Assembly (NCBI RefSeq): GCF_032191515.1 | Contig: NC_091431.1 | Location: 55,293,742 to 55,357,741 of the forward strand | Length of the DNA: 64,000 nucleotides | Source of the DNA: Phaenicophaeus curvirostris | Lineage: Eukaryota; Chordata; Aves; Cuculiformes; Cuculidae | Direction of reading: 5' to 3' | Part shown: positions 48,601-61,069 of the stretch, piece after piece | Layout of the letters: each line of letters opens with the position of its first letter | Numbering within the stretch: the stretch's first letter is position 1 | Position numbers and translations under genes: made by a program | The notes under the pieces: model-generated | The model's input: the letters and a program-made list of their open reading frames with translations, nothing else | What the model was told of the DNA's origin: nothing | Databases searched by the model: none

Positions 48601-51600
48601 TAATAAAAATACTGCCTTCTATCTACACCTTGCCTTGCTGTTCTCTTTTAATGGTCACGGCTTAAAGGACAGCATAATATTTTCCCTGGCTTTTCTACTC
48701 AATAGCCAGTAATATTGAACAGTTGATCTAGCTTTGCTTTTTGTTTACTAACACCCCCCCCACACACACATGCACTGAAGTTCATTATGATTTCTTTTTC
48801 TCATCTTCTTCCTAAGGCAACTGGAAAAGTTTGTAAATGGTAGGCCACCTAACAAGGCTTTGCTTAGAAAGACTGGTAGCACTACTACCCTGTGAAGCTG
48901 ATTTCTGTTTTAAACTACAGCGTAATTACCAACAGTATTAGAAGTGGGCAAAGGCAAAACTTAAGTGAATAATAAAAATAAACAAAAGGGCTTGATTTCA
49001 CTCTGGTTTTCTAATTGCTAATTTCTTTCTCACCAAAGGCATTTTTTAACATGACAATGTCTAAGTAAGGTAATCGTTCCCCTTACAAGACTCTAAAATG
49101 TCTTCTTAAAAACTGACATGACATTTAAACAAACCTTCTAATTCATATGATAAATAGTTCTCAAAACAAAATATACAGCAGTTAAAACTACATTAACCGC
49201 AGGACTGTCAGTTAATTCACCATACTGCATAAAAGATATGCCCTTTCTGGGAACATTAACTTTCTAACTTCCTACACCTACTCCAATGTTTATGGCATGT
49301 TGACAAGGAAACATGGCAGTGATACACAGAGAACAGCTTAACACTGCAGCAGCATAAAGCTGCCCAGTGGGACATCCCTGTCCTTTAATGCTCTCAGGGA
49401 AAGCTTGCGGAAAAGCAAGGGGTGCTAGCAGGAATGGAGAAAAGAAACAACATTACAACTTGAAAACTACCTGTCCTTTTGGAGAGGGCTTGGTTCTTAT
49501 GTGCTTGAGTTTTCAGCTTCCCTCTGCTTTTCTTTCCTTCAATGGCCTCTCCTTTCCTGTAGCCCATAGGAGAGGAGGAAACATAATCAGAGTGCTTCCA
49601 TCAACTGCTGGATCCACAGAGAAAAATTGTCATATTAATTAAGTAAAGCCTCAGTGAAATGAAAAAGTGAATAGAAATGCTTATTTTATCCCTAAAACTG
49701 AAACACTTCCAGAACTCTATAAGCATCACCTGAATAACATCATCTGTACTAACAGTGCATCACTCCAATATGTATAAGGCTTCTCTTTTAAAAGAAAACA
49801 TAGTCAATCTCCAGTCTCTCAAAAATAGTTATAATATTAATTTATGTCTATGTTTCTGGAAAAGCTTGCTTTCCAGAATTGTCACAGTCTCTGCAAAACA
49901 AAATATGTAACCACATTGCTTAGTGATAGCAAATATCATTACTTATGATAGCCTTGAAAACCTCATCTGGAGCGAGGCCATGCCAGTTAATGCATGATCA
50001 GGCACAAATTCTCTGTTTTCTGCAATGCGACATATTCAGTCTCATTTTCCATCAATGAGATGATCAGCAATAACATTTACCATCATTAAAAAACCTATAT
50101 AGGCTGTATGTACAATATAAGAGTTTTTAATTTTTAGGTATCTGCCATGAAATCCCAGCCTTCTACTGTCATTAGTATTTAACAACCACATTTCCAGTCC
50201 TTCCTAAAAGCAGCACAAGTTTCCATGGTTGTTTCACAAGCCTGTCTTTCCTCCATTTGCTGTTTCAAAGACAAGCCCAAGCACCTTTCAGTTATTCTCC
50301 TATTTTCTCTTAATGGAGAACAAAACCCAGCAAACCACCAGCAAAAGAAAACTATTTCTCTAAACAAACATCCTCCCTGGAGCGTCTAGGTGTCCATAAA
50401 ATTTTGGCAGTCAAAAACACACAGAGCTGTTAATGACCCTCTGCATCACAAATAGCAGGCTCCAAGTACTGCCCTGAAAGAGTATATAGAGTACTGAAGA
50501 AGAAAACAGGAATACTTCCATCCTAGGCCTTCCCCACACTGGTGATAGCACAAGAAGGAAGCGCAGGAGACCCACCTTATTTTTTGGAAGGCAGCCATGG
50601 GAAGGGTAGTTGTACAAACATTTCACATCGGGATGCCCCATGTATGTTACATAGTCATAACTGAAATGTCAGACTAATCCAGCATGATAATTCAGTGACT
50701 CATGTCATTCAGACAAGATGTCTTATTCTAAGACTTTTTTCTCCATTCTACTTTCTTTAGCACCTATTAAATATCTTTTAGATATACTACCTAAACACTT
50801 ATATATATTGATTTAGAGTAAACTACATTACTTCCCCTTTTGTCCATTATTTTGTTGCTTGCCAGATGCACACATACTATTTGTTATGTCTTCAAATTAT
50901 TTATACTTAAAAAAGCTAACCCAAACATTCTACTGTGCAATTTCTATGGAGTATTTTAATGCTTTTTGCATTCTCTCTGCCATTTTATAACAAGCTGCAT
51001 GTTCTTTTTGTCTACACAGAAGTACAGGCCTTAGTTCATAGCTTCAGCACCTTATTACTCATCCACATGTAAGCTACCTTCAGATGTACCCAATAGCAAC
51101 TTTGCTTTTGAGCCAGCTCTGGGCTCCTCTCTATATTTTGGCTAACTTTCTATGCTGCATCATTTTTTTCCTAATTAGTAATGTAATTTTTCGCTCTGCT
51201 CATTCTTCATCTTAATACCATCTTTTTTCTCCCGATTTAGTTCATCTGGTTGAATTATAGCTACCTATTTCATCACAGTCTCAAACACAGAGTCTATGCA
51301 TTCTCGAACCTCACCTCACAGATTCTGAGAAATCAGCTGAAATGGTGCCATACATTACAGAAACACCTCAGAGCCTCTGTATCCCCACTCGCACACTTAG
51401 AAAATGCATCAGAACCCTGTTACGCCAGTATCAGTCCAAGTGCTTGCCATCTTACACACACAATCAACTCTCGCCTATGAATTACTTCCTATAAACCGTT
51501 TCAATTGCACCTAGCAGTTATGAGGTCGTCTGTTAAATAACATTTCAAGGTAACGTGATCATTGTAATGTGCTAACACTTTAAAAATATTAAGATAATGA

Positions 51601-52999
51601 TGTTATGATATAACCTACTGTGTGAACTTCAACTACAGTAACACAAATTAAAAGTTCCAGTCTGCCAATAACTCTTGGAAAACAAATCTGAATCTCTTGA
51701 AAAGGCTCACAATAAAGAATATTCAGTAAAGTGCAAACTTTATCTAAGAATTCAAAATACTCTAAAGTCACAGAAATATCGGCTTTGTTGTCTGTGAGCT
51801 TCTTTACCACAACAGAGGGCAAGTGACGGAACATGCCTTAGGAAGCTACCCTGAGAAAAAGGAGCGTATGCAGCTAATTCAGCAGTATGACAGCTACATC
51901 GAGTGTTCATAGAGGGATAAAATGTTATTGCTACTTGTGAATTGTTACTAAAATTCAGTACAGTGGCTGAATTTTACTCTTCACAGCTTCAAGGCATGAG
52001 GGAGAGGTAAATGGAAAATCTAGTGAACACTGTGTATTTAAATAACCTGGCTACAGAACCACGGAAAAAAAAAATCTCATCATTTAAGCCAGGTTAGTTT
52101 TAAGTACATAATCCAAGAGACACTTGGGGAAGCTGGACAAAATTTTTAAAAAATCAGATCATGCTGTCAATTTTAGATATGATAATGTGCTCCAAAGATA
52201 AAACATTGTTTTTAGTGTGTCTAAAAAAGATCTTATTCCCCTTCCTTTCCCCACAATCACGATAAAGAATGCCATCATTCTTCTTTCTTTCTGATAATGT
52301 TTTAGAATCGGAGCTGTCTTGTCTCTATATTCAAGATCTCTCTCAAACATATAGGTCCTTATTGAAAAAAATCTTATGCTGAAACACTTCCCTGATTTTC
52401 CACACTGCTAAATCTGTCATCCAGGCACAATTACTACAATATAATTTTCTCTTGACTTGGCATATGTATCCTACCCTCATCATGAATTTATAATACTGCT
52501 GTGAGATTGATCTTCCAATCAGAAACTGTGAGTACTTCAATCCTGTCTGTAGACACTCCATAGGATCTCTGTTTTTCAATTCAGCTATAAGATACATCAT
52601 TTTCAAACTCCTCTGTGGACTCTCCCAATCTCCTCTGTGTTTCAATAGCCTGAGACAAGGTGGCTCATATAACATAGAGGTCTATATCAATCAACCAAAA
52701 TTTATTTTCTGCCTCCTGGACTAGACAGATGTCCACAAATATCATCAAACTAATCTCAAAATTTTCCTTTACCTTCTAATTTGCCATGAAGCATAAAACA
52801 AAAGCTTTATTTAGGCAGCCTGCAGGTGGTTACATTTTTTGCTAATTAGAATGACCATTATTATCCATATCTAGAGTACCTTTAGTAATATATCAAATTT
52901 AAATACTTTGGATAAAAACTATCCTGTTTAAATGACTAAACAGGTACTCAGAGATGCAAAACTATGGTTTATGGCTCATAAGCTTAATACACTTACAAA

Positions 53000-53385
53000 T
53001 GTGAGAAACACTCATTCACTGGTAAAATATTAAAAAGGACAAAGTCTTCGAAGCAAAGATAATAATGTTTTTATTTTACAATTCAGCACTGAATTGGATG
53101 CCCTTCTAAAAAAGGCGTAAGATCCTACAAAAAACAGCGAGTATATATACTAGTTTTAAACAAAGAATATAAATCTCTTCAAGGTTCCTCATTATATTTT
53201 TGGCGTATTCAACCATGTCCAGAGACTCTCGTCAGGTTATTGTTGCCAACGGTATCTTGTTAGACAGCTAAGCATCAGGTCTGGATATCGTCTACATATT
53301 ATTTCTCGATACATGACAGATTTATATGGCAAAATAATTAAACATGCACACCAGCTGCAGCAAAACTTATCAACTAATTCCCACA
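53000..53385 (-). repeat. Provirus 3' LTR
   Basis: 386 bp with termini TG...CA (plus strand TGTGAG to CCCACA). On the element's strand it contains a TATA box (TATATATA, 53142-53149) and AATAAA at 53070-53075, about 70 bp before the LTR end. It differs from the 5' LTR at 8 positions, all transitions. It could end transcripts of the surrounding gene because the orientation is the same. Confidence 0.95.
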
Positions 53386-53390
53386 ATTCA

Positions 53391-53400
53391 CCCCCTCTTA
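53391..53400 (-). other. Polypurine tract
   Basis: On the minus strand TAAGAGGGGG lies five bases before the 3' LTR. It is the expected primer site for plus-strand DNA synthesis. The tract is short and followed by TGAAT rather than running directly to the LTR. Confidence 0.7.
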
Positions 53401-53404
53401 CTTA

Positions 53405-54062
53405 TTACATTTTTTGCTGAAGCCCATAGCTTTGCTCTAATTTACATAATATTGATTGTAATTTCTCATCTTGTTCTTCTTTCTTTCGGTCTCGTTTCTT
53501 CAACACCATAATTTTCTGGGCCATCTCACTCTGGCCTGGGGTTGTCATCCATGGATTTATTGGCGTACTGGTTAGCTGCATTCCTTTGACTCCACTGGAA
53601 ATCAGTCTTATAAAACATGGTATAAGGCATGGCAAAAAGAGTAACCCAGCGAATGAACACAATAAAAAGAAACCTACTTTTTTCCACCATGCTACCCCCA
53701 AGAGATTATCCCACCACCCAGAATCTAACATAGACTTCCATTTCTGCACTGGGACGTGCAATTTTATATGTCCCAATGTCCTTCCTTGGTGAAACACATC
53801 CATTCTTATCTCTTAGGTCAGCTTATTCCCAGCCTTATTCCTCCTTTTCCCAAGTTTCTTCCTACCCACAATTGTATTTTCCCAAGTTACAAGTGGTTAA
53901 ACTTCATGAGTTATAGCAATACCTATTTATGTGAATGTGGTAATTAAGATTGGAAGCCCCTCTAATATGCAGACATTGGTAACATTTAGAACATTCATTT
54001 AGAGATCCTGGGGTACAACTGGAGGTGAGCACAACCCGAAGTAGGAGAGTCCAGGCAGCCAT
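53405..54062 (-). pseudogene. env remnant: N-terminus and membrane anchor only
   Basis: An ATG at 54060-54062 opens a short frame (stop at 53904) with a hydrophobic signal-peptide-like start (MAAWTLLLRVVLTSS) and a cysteine-rich continuation (CSKCYQC). After a gap in another frame, 53405-53803 encodes a C-terminal part with a membrane anchor ('VGFFLLCSFAGLLFLPCLIP') and a charged cytoplasmic tail. The surface subunit and the fusion-active ectodomain between these ends are missing. About 0.66 kb remains of a gene usually near 1.8-2 kb. This reads as an internal deletion. It encodes no functional envelope. Confidence 0.8.
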
Positions 54063-54397
54063 CACAAGCCAAGGTCTGGTATAGCATATATCTCTGCCAC
54101 TCAACACCTATTAGGTTGCAGCCAACAGCGGAGTTTTAGATTTTTCTTGGCAGCAAATATAGAGGCTAATCCAGTCTTGCCCTTGGCTTAGTGCTTGTCA
54201 TATGCCTGAAATCACCTTTCAGAGTTTTCACAGGGCTGCCACTTTCAACACGCTCCACAGTACCACCAGCCTCTGTTGTGGTAATTCAATTTACCCAGTC
54301 CTTTACTATATGCCTTACAATGAGAAACAACAACATGAGTAAATATCCTTACAGACTTCGCCAACCAATTTTGCTCATTTTCCTGTATTATTCTGAC

Positions 54398-57300
54398 TTA
54401 TCTCTTAAATGTTAGTTTCAAAGGATCATCTCCCGGTTTCACAGTCCACTCTCTAGAAGGCGGGGCCACTGGTCCCTTCACTCTAGTGGCATGAGTACAC
54501 CCCTCTTTAGTCCTTATGGCTGCTTCCGTTGTCAGAAGTACTAGGAAGGGTCCTTCCCACATCGGGGCTAGAGTATTCTCCTTCCAGGATTTCAATAGGA
54601 CCCAGTCTCCAGGTTGTATCTTATGTAGGCTGAAATCCAGAGGAGCTGTTTGAGGTAGCAAACCACACTTTCTTAAATCTGTAAGAGACTGAGTTATTCC
54701 ATGCAAATAGTCTCTAAGGTACATATCATTGATCTCAGGTATTGGTACACCCTCTTCTCTCCCTAAATATCGGAGACCAAACAACATTTCATATGGAGAC
54801 ATGCCCAGATCTTTCCTTGGGGCAGTTCTGATTTGTAATAAAGCCGAAGACAGACACTTGGTCCATGGTAGCTTGGTCTCTATCATTAGCTTGGTTATGT
54901 GTGTTTTGAGGGTTGTATTCATCCTCTCAACTGTACCAGAGCTCTGAGGGTGCCAAGGAATATGGAAACCCCATCGTATTTCCAAGGCTGCACATATCAA
55001 TTGCAGGGCCTTGGAAGTAAAATGTGTTCCCCTGTCAGAGTCTGTTCTTTCTATCACTCCGTATCAGGGAACAATTTGTTCTAATAAAACCTTTGCAACA
55101 TTAGAAGCAGTTGCTGTTGTAGCAGGGAAGGCTTCCACCCAATGAGTGAGGTGGTCTACTATTACTAGCAAATATTTCCATCTTTGTACCTTTGGGAGTT
55201 CTGTGTAGTGCACTTGTATACTTTGAAATGGTCTAAGAGCTAATGCTCGTCCCCCATTTGGACTTTTTCTTATCACCTCTCTGTTAATTTTCTGACAGAC
55301 CAGACAGCAATCCATTATTTGTTTAGCTACTGTATGTACTCCCAAACAGCCATACATTCTTAAAAACTGATCACACAGAGCTTGAGTTCCCCAGTGAGTT
55401 TCTGAATGTAGCCTAGATAATATTTCCCTGGTAACCGCTTTGTTTAACATTTGTCTCCCATCTGACAGGATCCACTTACCTTCCTGGGCTTTTAGGCATC
55501 CCATCTTTTGGAGAGACTTCTCCTCCTCTTCTGTAAATACTGGAAATTTGACTGACATTTCTTTACCAGGTATTAAAATTTGCATCCTGATAGCCCCTCC
55601 TTCGAGTGCTGCTTCTTTTGCCTGCTCATCAGCTAGCCTATTCCCTCTAGCTTCTAAAGTATTCCCCTTTTGATGCCCAGTTACATGTACTATTGCAATC
55701 TCTTCTGGCTTACATAGGGCATCCAGTACCTCCAATATCAACTGTTCATGTACTAGTTCCTTTCCCCTGGAGGTAACCAATCCCCGTTCCTTCCGTATTT
55801 TTCTGAAGGTATGGACGACTCCAAGGGCCTATCTGGAATCTGTATATACTGTACCATTTTTCCCTTCTAATAATTCCAGAGCTCGTTTGAGGGTATATAG
55901 CTCACATGTTTGGGCTGACCAAACGTCAGGGAGTCTCCCTTTTTCTATTACATTATTCTGTATACCATCTATTATTGCATACCCACTGTGACATTTTCCA
56001 TTTAGGCAGTGTGATGACCCATCTATAAAGACTCTCTCCCCTTCGGGTAAAGGTTTCTCTCTCAAATCCTCTTGCACTTTAGTCTGATACTCTATGATGT
56101 CTAAACAATTATGTTCAGGCATTTCTTCTGCAGTTTCTCCATATAGATACTGAGAGGGGTTGAGGCTTTTGTCTGCAGTCAGGACCAAAACATCTTTCTC
56201 CATTAGGATGGCTTCATATTTCAAAATTCTGGAGTCTGTCAGCCACCTACCAGACTTTTGACTCAAAATAGTTCTGACTACATGAGGGGTAGACACAATT
56301 AGTGCTCCTCCAAAGGTCAGCTTTCTACTTTCTTCTACCAGTAAGGCTGTGGCCGCTACTGCCTGTACACAAGTTGGCCAGCCTCGTGAAACTGGATCTA
56401 GTAATTTGGACAGGTAGGCTACTGGTCAGCTTTTCCAAAGAGGGGAGGGACAGTACTGGTGCCTGCATTAATTTTTGTTTTAAATCTTTAAATTGCTGTT
56501 GCTCCTCCCGTGCCCACTCGTACCTTTCAGTCTCCTCCTGTAATTTCTCATATAAAAACTTAACATGTTGACTAAAATTTTCAATCCATAGTCTGCAACA
56601 CCCCAGCAAACCTAAAAACTTTCTTATCTCCTTTTTGCTTTTTGGAAGGGTAAGTGCTATAATGCTAAATACTCGTTCCGGATTTATTCTCCCCTTCACT
56701 AATCAGATGCCCCAAGTATCTTACTTCCTTTTCCACAAACTGTAACTTAGTTTTTGTTACTCGAAGACCCTTTTTCCCTAGAAAGTTTAATAGCTGAATG
56801 GTGGCAGACCGAACTTCTGTTTCCTTTTCCCCTGATACTAACAGATCATCTACATACTGGAGCAGTTTGATTCTGGGAGAAAGGGTAATTTCCTCAAGGA
56901 CTTGTTCCAAGACCTGTCCGAAAAGGTTGGGGGATTCTGTGAATCCGTGGGGCAGAGTAGTCCAGTGAAACTGTTGCTTTCTCCCTGTCGTGGGATCCTC
57001 CCATTCAAAAGCAAACAGATCTTGGCTTTGTAATACCAAAGGGCAAGTCCAAAAGGCATCTTTAAGGTCTACTACACTGAACCATTTATGGTCATAGGGG
57101 ATTTTACTTAACAGTGTGTAAGGATTGGGCACAACCAGGTGATGAGCTTGCACTATCTTGTTTAATTCCCTTAAATCCTGTACTAACCTCCAATTTCCAT
57201 CTTTCTTTCTGACTGGTAAGATAGGGGTATTATAACAGGACATACATGGCTCCAAGATGCCATCCTTCAATAGCCCTTCAGTTACAGGTTGGAGTCCCTT

Positions 57301-57822
57301 TCTCCCTTCTAGTGACATGGGGTATTGCTTTACACACACAGGCTGACTTTTCTTCCTTAATTCCACCTTCAAAGGGGGTATATTTAACCCTCCCCTGTTT
57401 CCCTCCGCAACCCAAACTATCGGGTCTATCTCTTCCTTATCTTGAATTGTTAATTTGAACAATCAAACTACCATTCTATTATCCTGTAGGACTATCCCGA
57501 TCCCTAATGAAATTTGCAAGTCTCTCGCTAGCAAATTCACTCCTGCCTCTGGTACCACTACTAAATCAGCCATAACTTCTCTGTCATTTCCTTGGGCCGT
57601 TACTTGTTCTACAACAGGAACTGGGAATCCTTCCCCTTTTATTCCGACTATATTAGTTGTAAGTCTTCCTGTTTTACATCCTTGTGGGATCCTTATATCA
57701 CTTGTCCTTTCCACTCCTGAGTCTACTAAAAATACGTATTCTTCTTTCTGGGGTCCTAATTTTAAATTTATCAAGGGCTCAATATGATGGTTAGACCCCA
57801 GAAAATAGAGCCCCTGACACCC
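54398..57822 (-). pseudogene. Endogenous retroviral pol (protease, RT, RNase H, integrase), broken
   Basis: Protease occupies about 57463-57822, with the active-site block LVDSG (DSG form). A TGA at 57463-57465 ends it in frame with RT. RT at 56665-57462 retains 'VVDLKDAF' (about residue 131) and the catalytic YVDD (about residue 203). Frameshifts lie near 56685-56700 and 56400-56440. RNase H at about 55640-56296 retains FIDGSS, CELYTLKRALE and YTDSR, but TAG at 55829-55831 interrupts it. Integrase runs from about 55500 to 54398 with an HHCC zinc-binding region. Its first catalytic aspartate is replaced by histidine (codon 55208-55210) and TGA at 55064-55066 breaks it. The later 'DSDRGTHF' and 'GTVERMN' blocks and a GPY/F-type C-terminus ('WEGPFLVLLTT') remain. 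Confidence 0.93.
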
Positions 57823-59372
57823 CTAGTCTTGAAAATGATCATCCCGCACCATCATTTGGAATGCTCTGCTTTCTCTTTGTTGCGCTGGGCCCTTCCTCTT
57901 GAAATGTCTTTCCCTCCCGCAGTAATAACACTGTCTGGGGCCGACTGTCCAGCCGGGAGAGGCTTCTCTTCCCCCTGGTGTGGTCCTGGCCCCCTCATAC
58001 CTTGATCTATAATGGGGCACTCGACCTTGATCAGATAACCTTTCCTTCTATTTCTCCACTTCAGGCTGTCTCTTTATTACCTCCTCAACAGTCTCTACCA
58101 TCAACTTAGCTTTCGCCTCCTGCTTTTCATCATCCCTCCCGACATACACTTTCTGAGCCTCCCGTAATAATTCATTCAAATCTCGGTCATGCCAACTCTC
58201 CAGTTTTTCCAACTTCTTCTTTATATCTGGCCAAGCCTTTATCACAAAATTTACTTTTAACAATTCCTGCCCTGCATCACTCCCAGGGTCTATTCCTGAG
58301 TATTGCTGCATATCTTTCCTTAGCCTCTCCAACCACTCTGTAGGTGGCTCCTCTTTTTGCTGTTTGCTTTCAAAAGCTTTTTCAAAATTCTGTCCCTTGG
58401 GGACAGCTTCCCTTATTCCTCGGATAACCAACCTCCTATAATGAGACCTACTATTTCTCCCCTCCATATTATTTTGGTTCCATACAGGTCTAGTTAAAGG
58501 AAATTTTTGCTTTCTGGAAACCCCCCCTTGAGCACCTGGGGGATTCTCCCACTCCCAGATCCTGATTCCAGCTGTCCATATCATTTGTCTCTCCTCTGAT
58601 GTAAATAGGGCCCTGAGGATAAACTTCATTTCATCCCAAGTATAGAGATTGGGGCCTAGGAACTGATCAAGCTGTTCTGACAGTCCCAATGGGTTTTCTA
58701 ATAACCTCTTCATTTCCTTTTTAAATTCCCCGACCTCAGTGCTGGTCAGGGGCACATTCACAACTAGCACTCCTCCTGGGGCTTCTGGCATGGGTACTTC
58801 TCTTAAGGAAAAGATTTCTCCTCTAGATGCCTCCTTCAAGGAAGGCAAAGGGAAATTCTGAACATCCCTTTTAATCTGATCCAATTCAGTAGCCCGAGAC
58901 CTCCGTACTTCCCCTGTCGAGGGGGCAGATGGTTCTACAGGACTATCCTCCCCGCCCCCGTACTATTTTCTTCACTGCTTGCTTCTTTAGTTTCCCCCAT
59001 TCCATTTTGACTATTGGATACTTCCCTAGGATTGTACGGGGGTGGTAAATGGTCTAGGGGTTCCCATTTATTCTCTTTGTCCTCTCCGAGGTCCCTTGTA
59101 ACATATATAGCATGGGATCCCTTCACACCTGTACTATACGCACTCTCCTCTTGACTTACAGGTTCTTTATTATTTAAGTATAGATTCAAAGCCAGACAAA
59201 TCCAATCATCTGTCAACCCAAACTTCAGCTAGTAAAGTGGGTCAGGCCTAATGGGTTCCTTTACCCACTCAAACCTACAACATTGTCTTTTAATCTCAAA
59301 GTATATTGTCTCTGGCACACTCCTTTCATCAGTATCTGTTAAAATCCCATTCGCTATTGTCTGTGCTTGAGC
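57823..59372 (-). pseudogene. Endogenous retroviral gag (matrix, capsid, nucleocapsid), broken
   Basis: The matrix region is readable from 59372 down to about 58935, with an in-frame TAG at 59229-59231 and no identifiable start ATG. It contains a PPPY late-domain motif ('LPPPYNPRE'). A one-base frameshift in a G-run near 58948-58959 precedes capsid (to 58048), whose C-terminal part has the class I major-homology-like block ('EEPPTEWLERLRKDMQQY'). TAG at 58048-58050 separates capsid from nucleocapsid. Nucleocapsid has one zinc knuckle (CYYCGRERHFKRKG) in which the last cysteine is lost. The frame ends at TAG 57823-57825, after which pro continues in the same frame. Confidence 0.92.
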
Positions 59373-61048
59373 CTAGCAGCTGCTGATCTAATAAGAGACA
59401 CTGGAGTGCAGAGTGTTACTAAATCACTTTGCCATAAAAGGGGGGAGAAAGAAAAAGAAAAGAAAAAAAAAAAAGAACCCAAACCCTTTTCTTGTAAGAT
59501 CACACGTATACTTTAAAACAACTTTCCCAAAAATATTCAAATATTTTCCCCAGGTTAGGGTCGACCAAAAAGTCCACCCCCTCAAACACATGTAAACTGT
59601 TGAACAACGAACAATCTTCCTTAAATTTCAGTGTTCTGAGAAGGTGATCACAGTTTTAAAAGTTTACCAATCAGAGGCACGTGCCTTTGTTGCTTAAACC
59701 TTTTACACACAACCAATGACCACTGTTACTTAAACCTTTTCTCTCTCCTTCTCTTCATGTATGTTTTCCACCACCGATCACACTATTACACATAATACAC
59801 ACACACACACAAAGCATATTGTTCCCGAGTTATACACACACAACAATAAAACTGCCTGCAAAAATAATCGCACAACAATTCTTGCATAAATCAATAGCTG
59901 GCACTCTATTAAAATTTTTAAGGATCATTTCCCTCATCTTGACATAATTTACCAGCTTCTGTTCTTGACATGCTGTCTGTGCAACAGGTGTTAAGTTAAC
60001 AACAAAGTCATAAAAATTCTAAGACAAAACTTACACTCACTTCATTCATCTCCTCCCATCAACTTTAGTTCAAAACCACAATCGCTTCATAGCAGTGCTG
60101 TGTCTCAGGCACATACATACAGAGTTATGAAGTATACCAAAGTTAAAATCAGTTATCAATATTCAATTTCTTATTATACCTTCCAAGTTCAAAACCAAAA
60201 TGGCACACAATTCTTGTAACAATTATTAGTAGAAACTCAGAACCACCCCCTAGCAAAAACAAGACAGTGGGAACTTTAACCCCTGCTACCAAAACCCAAG
60301 AATTCGTATGTTTTCAATCAGTAAGGCTCTTTGAATTATTCTTGAAGAGTCCCTACGGCACTGCAAATTCAAAGTTTCCAAAGGCATACTTTGGGTTCCA
60401 GTACCCGGTATACCAGCACTGCGCAGGACGTCTCCTGGCTAGCCCCAGATTTAATTCAGTCCAAGAATACCTTTATAATCTGCCATGGCCCTTGTCTTTT
60501 CCCTGGGTGCTACCTTGCCCCCATTCCCTGAGCATCACCCCTAAAGGACTGTTGGGTGGAATGCTCGAAGAGGGATCCTCAGATTCCTCTCTCCTTTTTG
60601 ACTCTCCCTTACTGAGTCTGTTTCCCATTACACCGTTTTCCCCACGGCACACCGTTTGCCTGGAACCTTTCGCTTTGTCCCTTCACCGGCCAGTCTCCTC
60701 ATGGAGATATGGAACCGTAGTTAGAAGGACTCCACAATCACTTCGCAGGGAACCCTGCGTCTCACTCAAACACACTTTCAGTCCCGCTCTCCCAGCCGCC
60801 CAGATAATACTTAACAGTCACTTTTCTTACCTGGGTCCCGTACATTGCTCGGATTGCTCGGCTGCCGCAAGCAATTCAGATCTGTTAATTCATTAAATTA
60901 TCTTCTCCCCTTCTTTGCTTCGAGAGTCCTCCACCCGGACAAGGTTCACAGCTCCTCTCAGGGCAGGACAGTAGATTGGAGACTGCTAAAAGCAGCAGGG
61001 CACGCCTCTCCGCTCCCACTGTCCCGTCCCGCAGAGACAGGATCGCTT
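59373..61048 (-). other. Provirus 5' leader with splice donor
   Basis: About 1.68 kb between the primer-binding site and the first readable gag codons, longer than the roughly half-kilobase leader of typical gammaretroviruses. It has a strong splice donor (CCCAG followed by GTAAGA; GT at plus-strand 60829-60830), suitable for making the env message. A long purine-rich run (59431-59475, plus strand) lies near its end, close to gag, with a (CA)n run at about 59796-59811. The only long frame is antisense (60267-60896, plus strand, 209 codons) and has no recognised relatives. Confidence 0.75.
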
Positions 61049-61066
61049 ATCCCGGACGAGCCCCCA
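61049..61066 (-). other. Primer-binding site, tRNA-Pro type
   Basis: The minus-strand sequence TGGGGGCTCGTCCGGGAT is the 18-nt complement of the 3' end of tRNA-Pro, the primer used by murine leukaemia virus and many class I ERVs. It lies three bases (ATT) inside the 5' LTR, as expected. The match is exact. Confidence 0.95.
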
Positions 61067-61069
61067 AAT

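Larger units (their letters stand above)
36300..52999 (-). other. NDUFAF2 intron 1, part left of the provirus
   Basis: AT-rich intronic DNA with almost no recognisable repeats, unlike the left end of the window. Exon-like minus-strand segments at 39581-39808 and around 51700-52680 are discussed separately. A degenerate direct repeat of about 34 bp lies at 45763-45830 and a pair of CAGCAGCTGC elements at 45550-45605. No RNA gene was recognised. The intron continues beyond the window. Confidence 0.6.

Noticed and set aside
60267..60896. 209-codon antisense frame in the provirus leader as a real gene
   Set aside because: No domain recognised; it lies opposite a GC-rich retroviral leader. Kept only as a low-interest observation.
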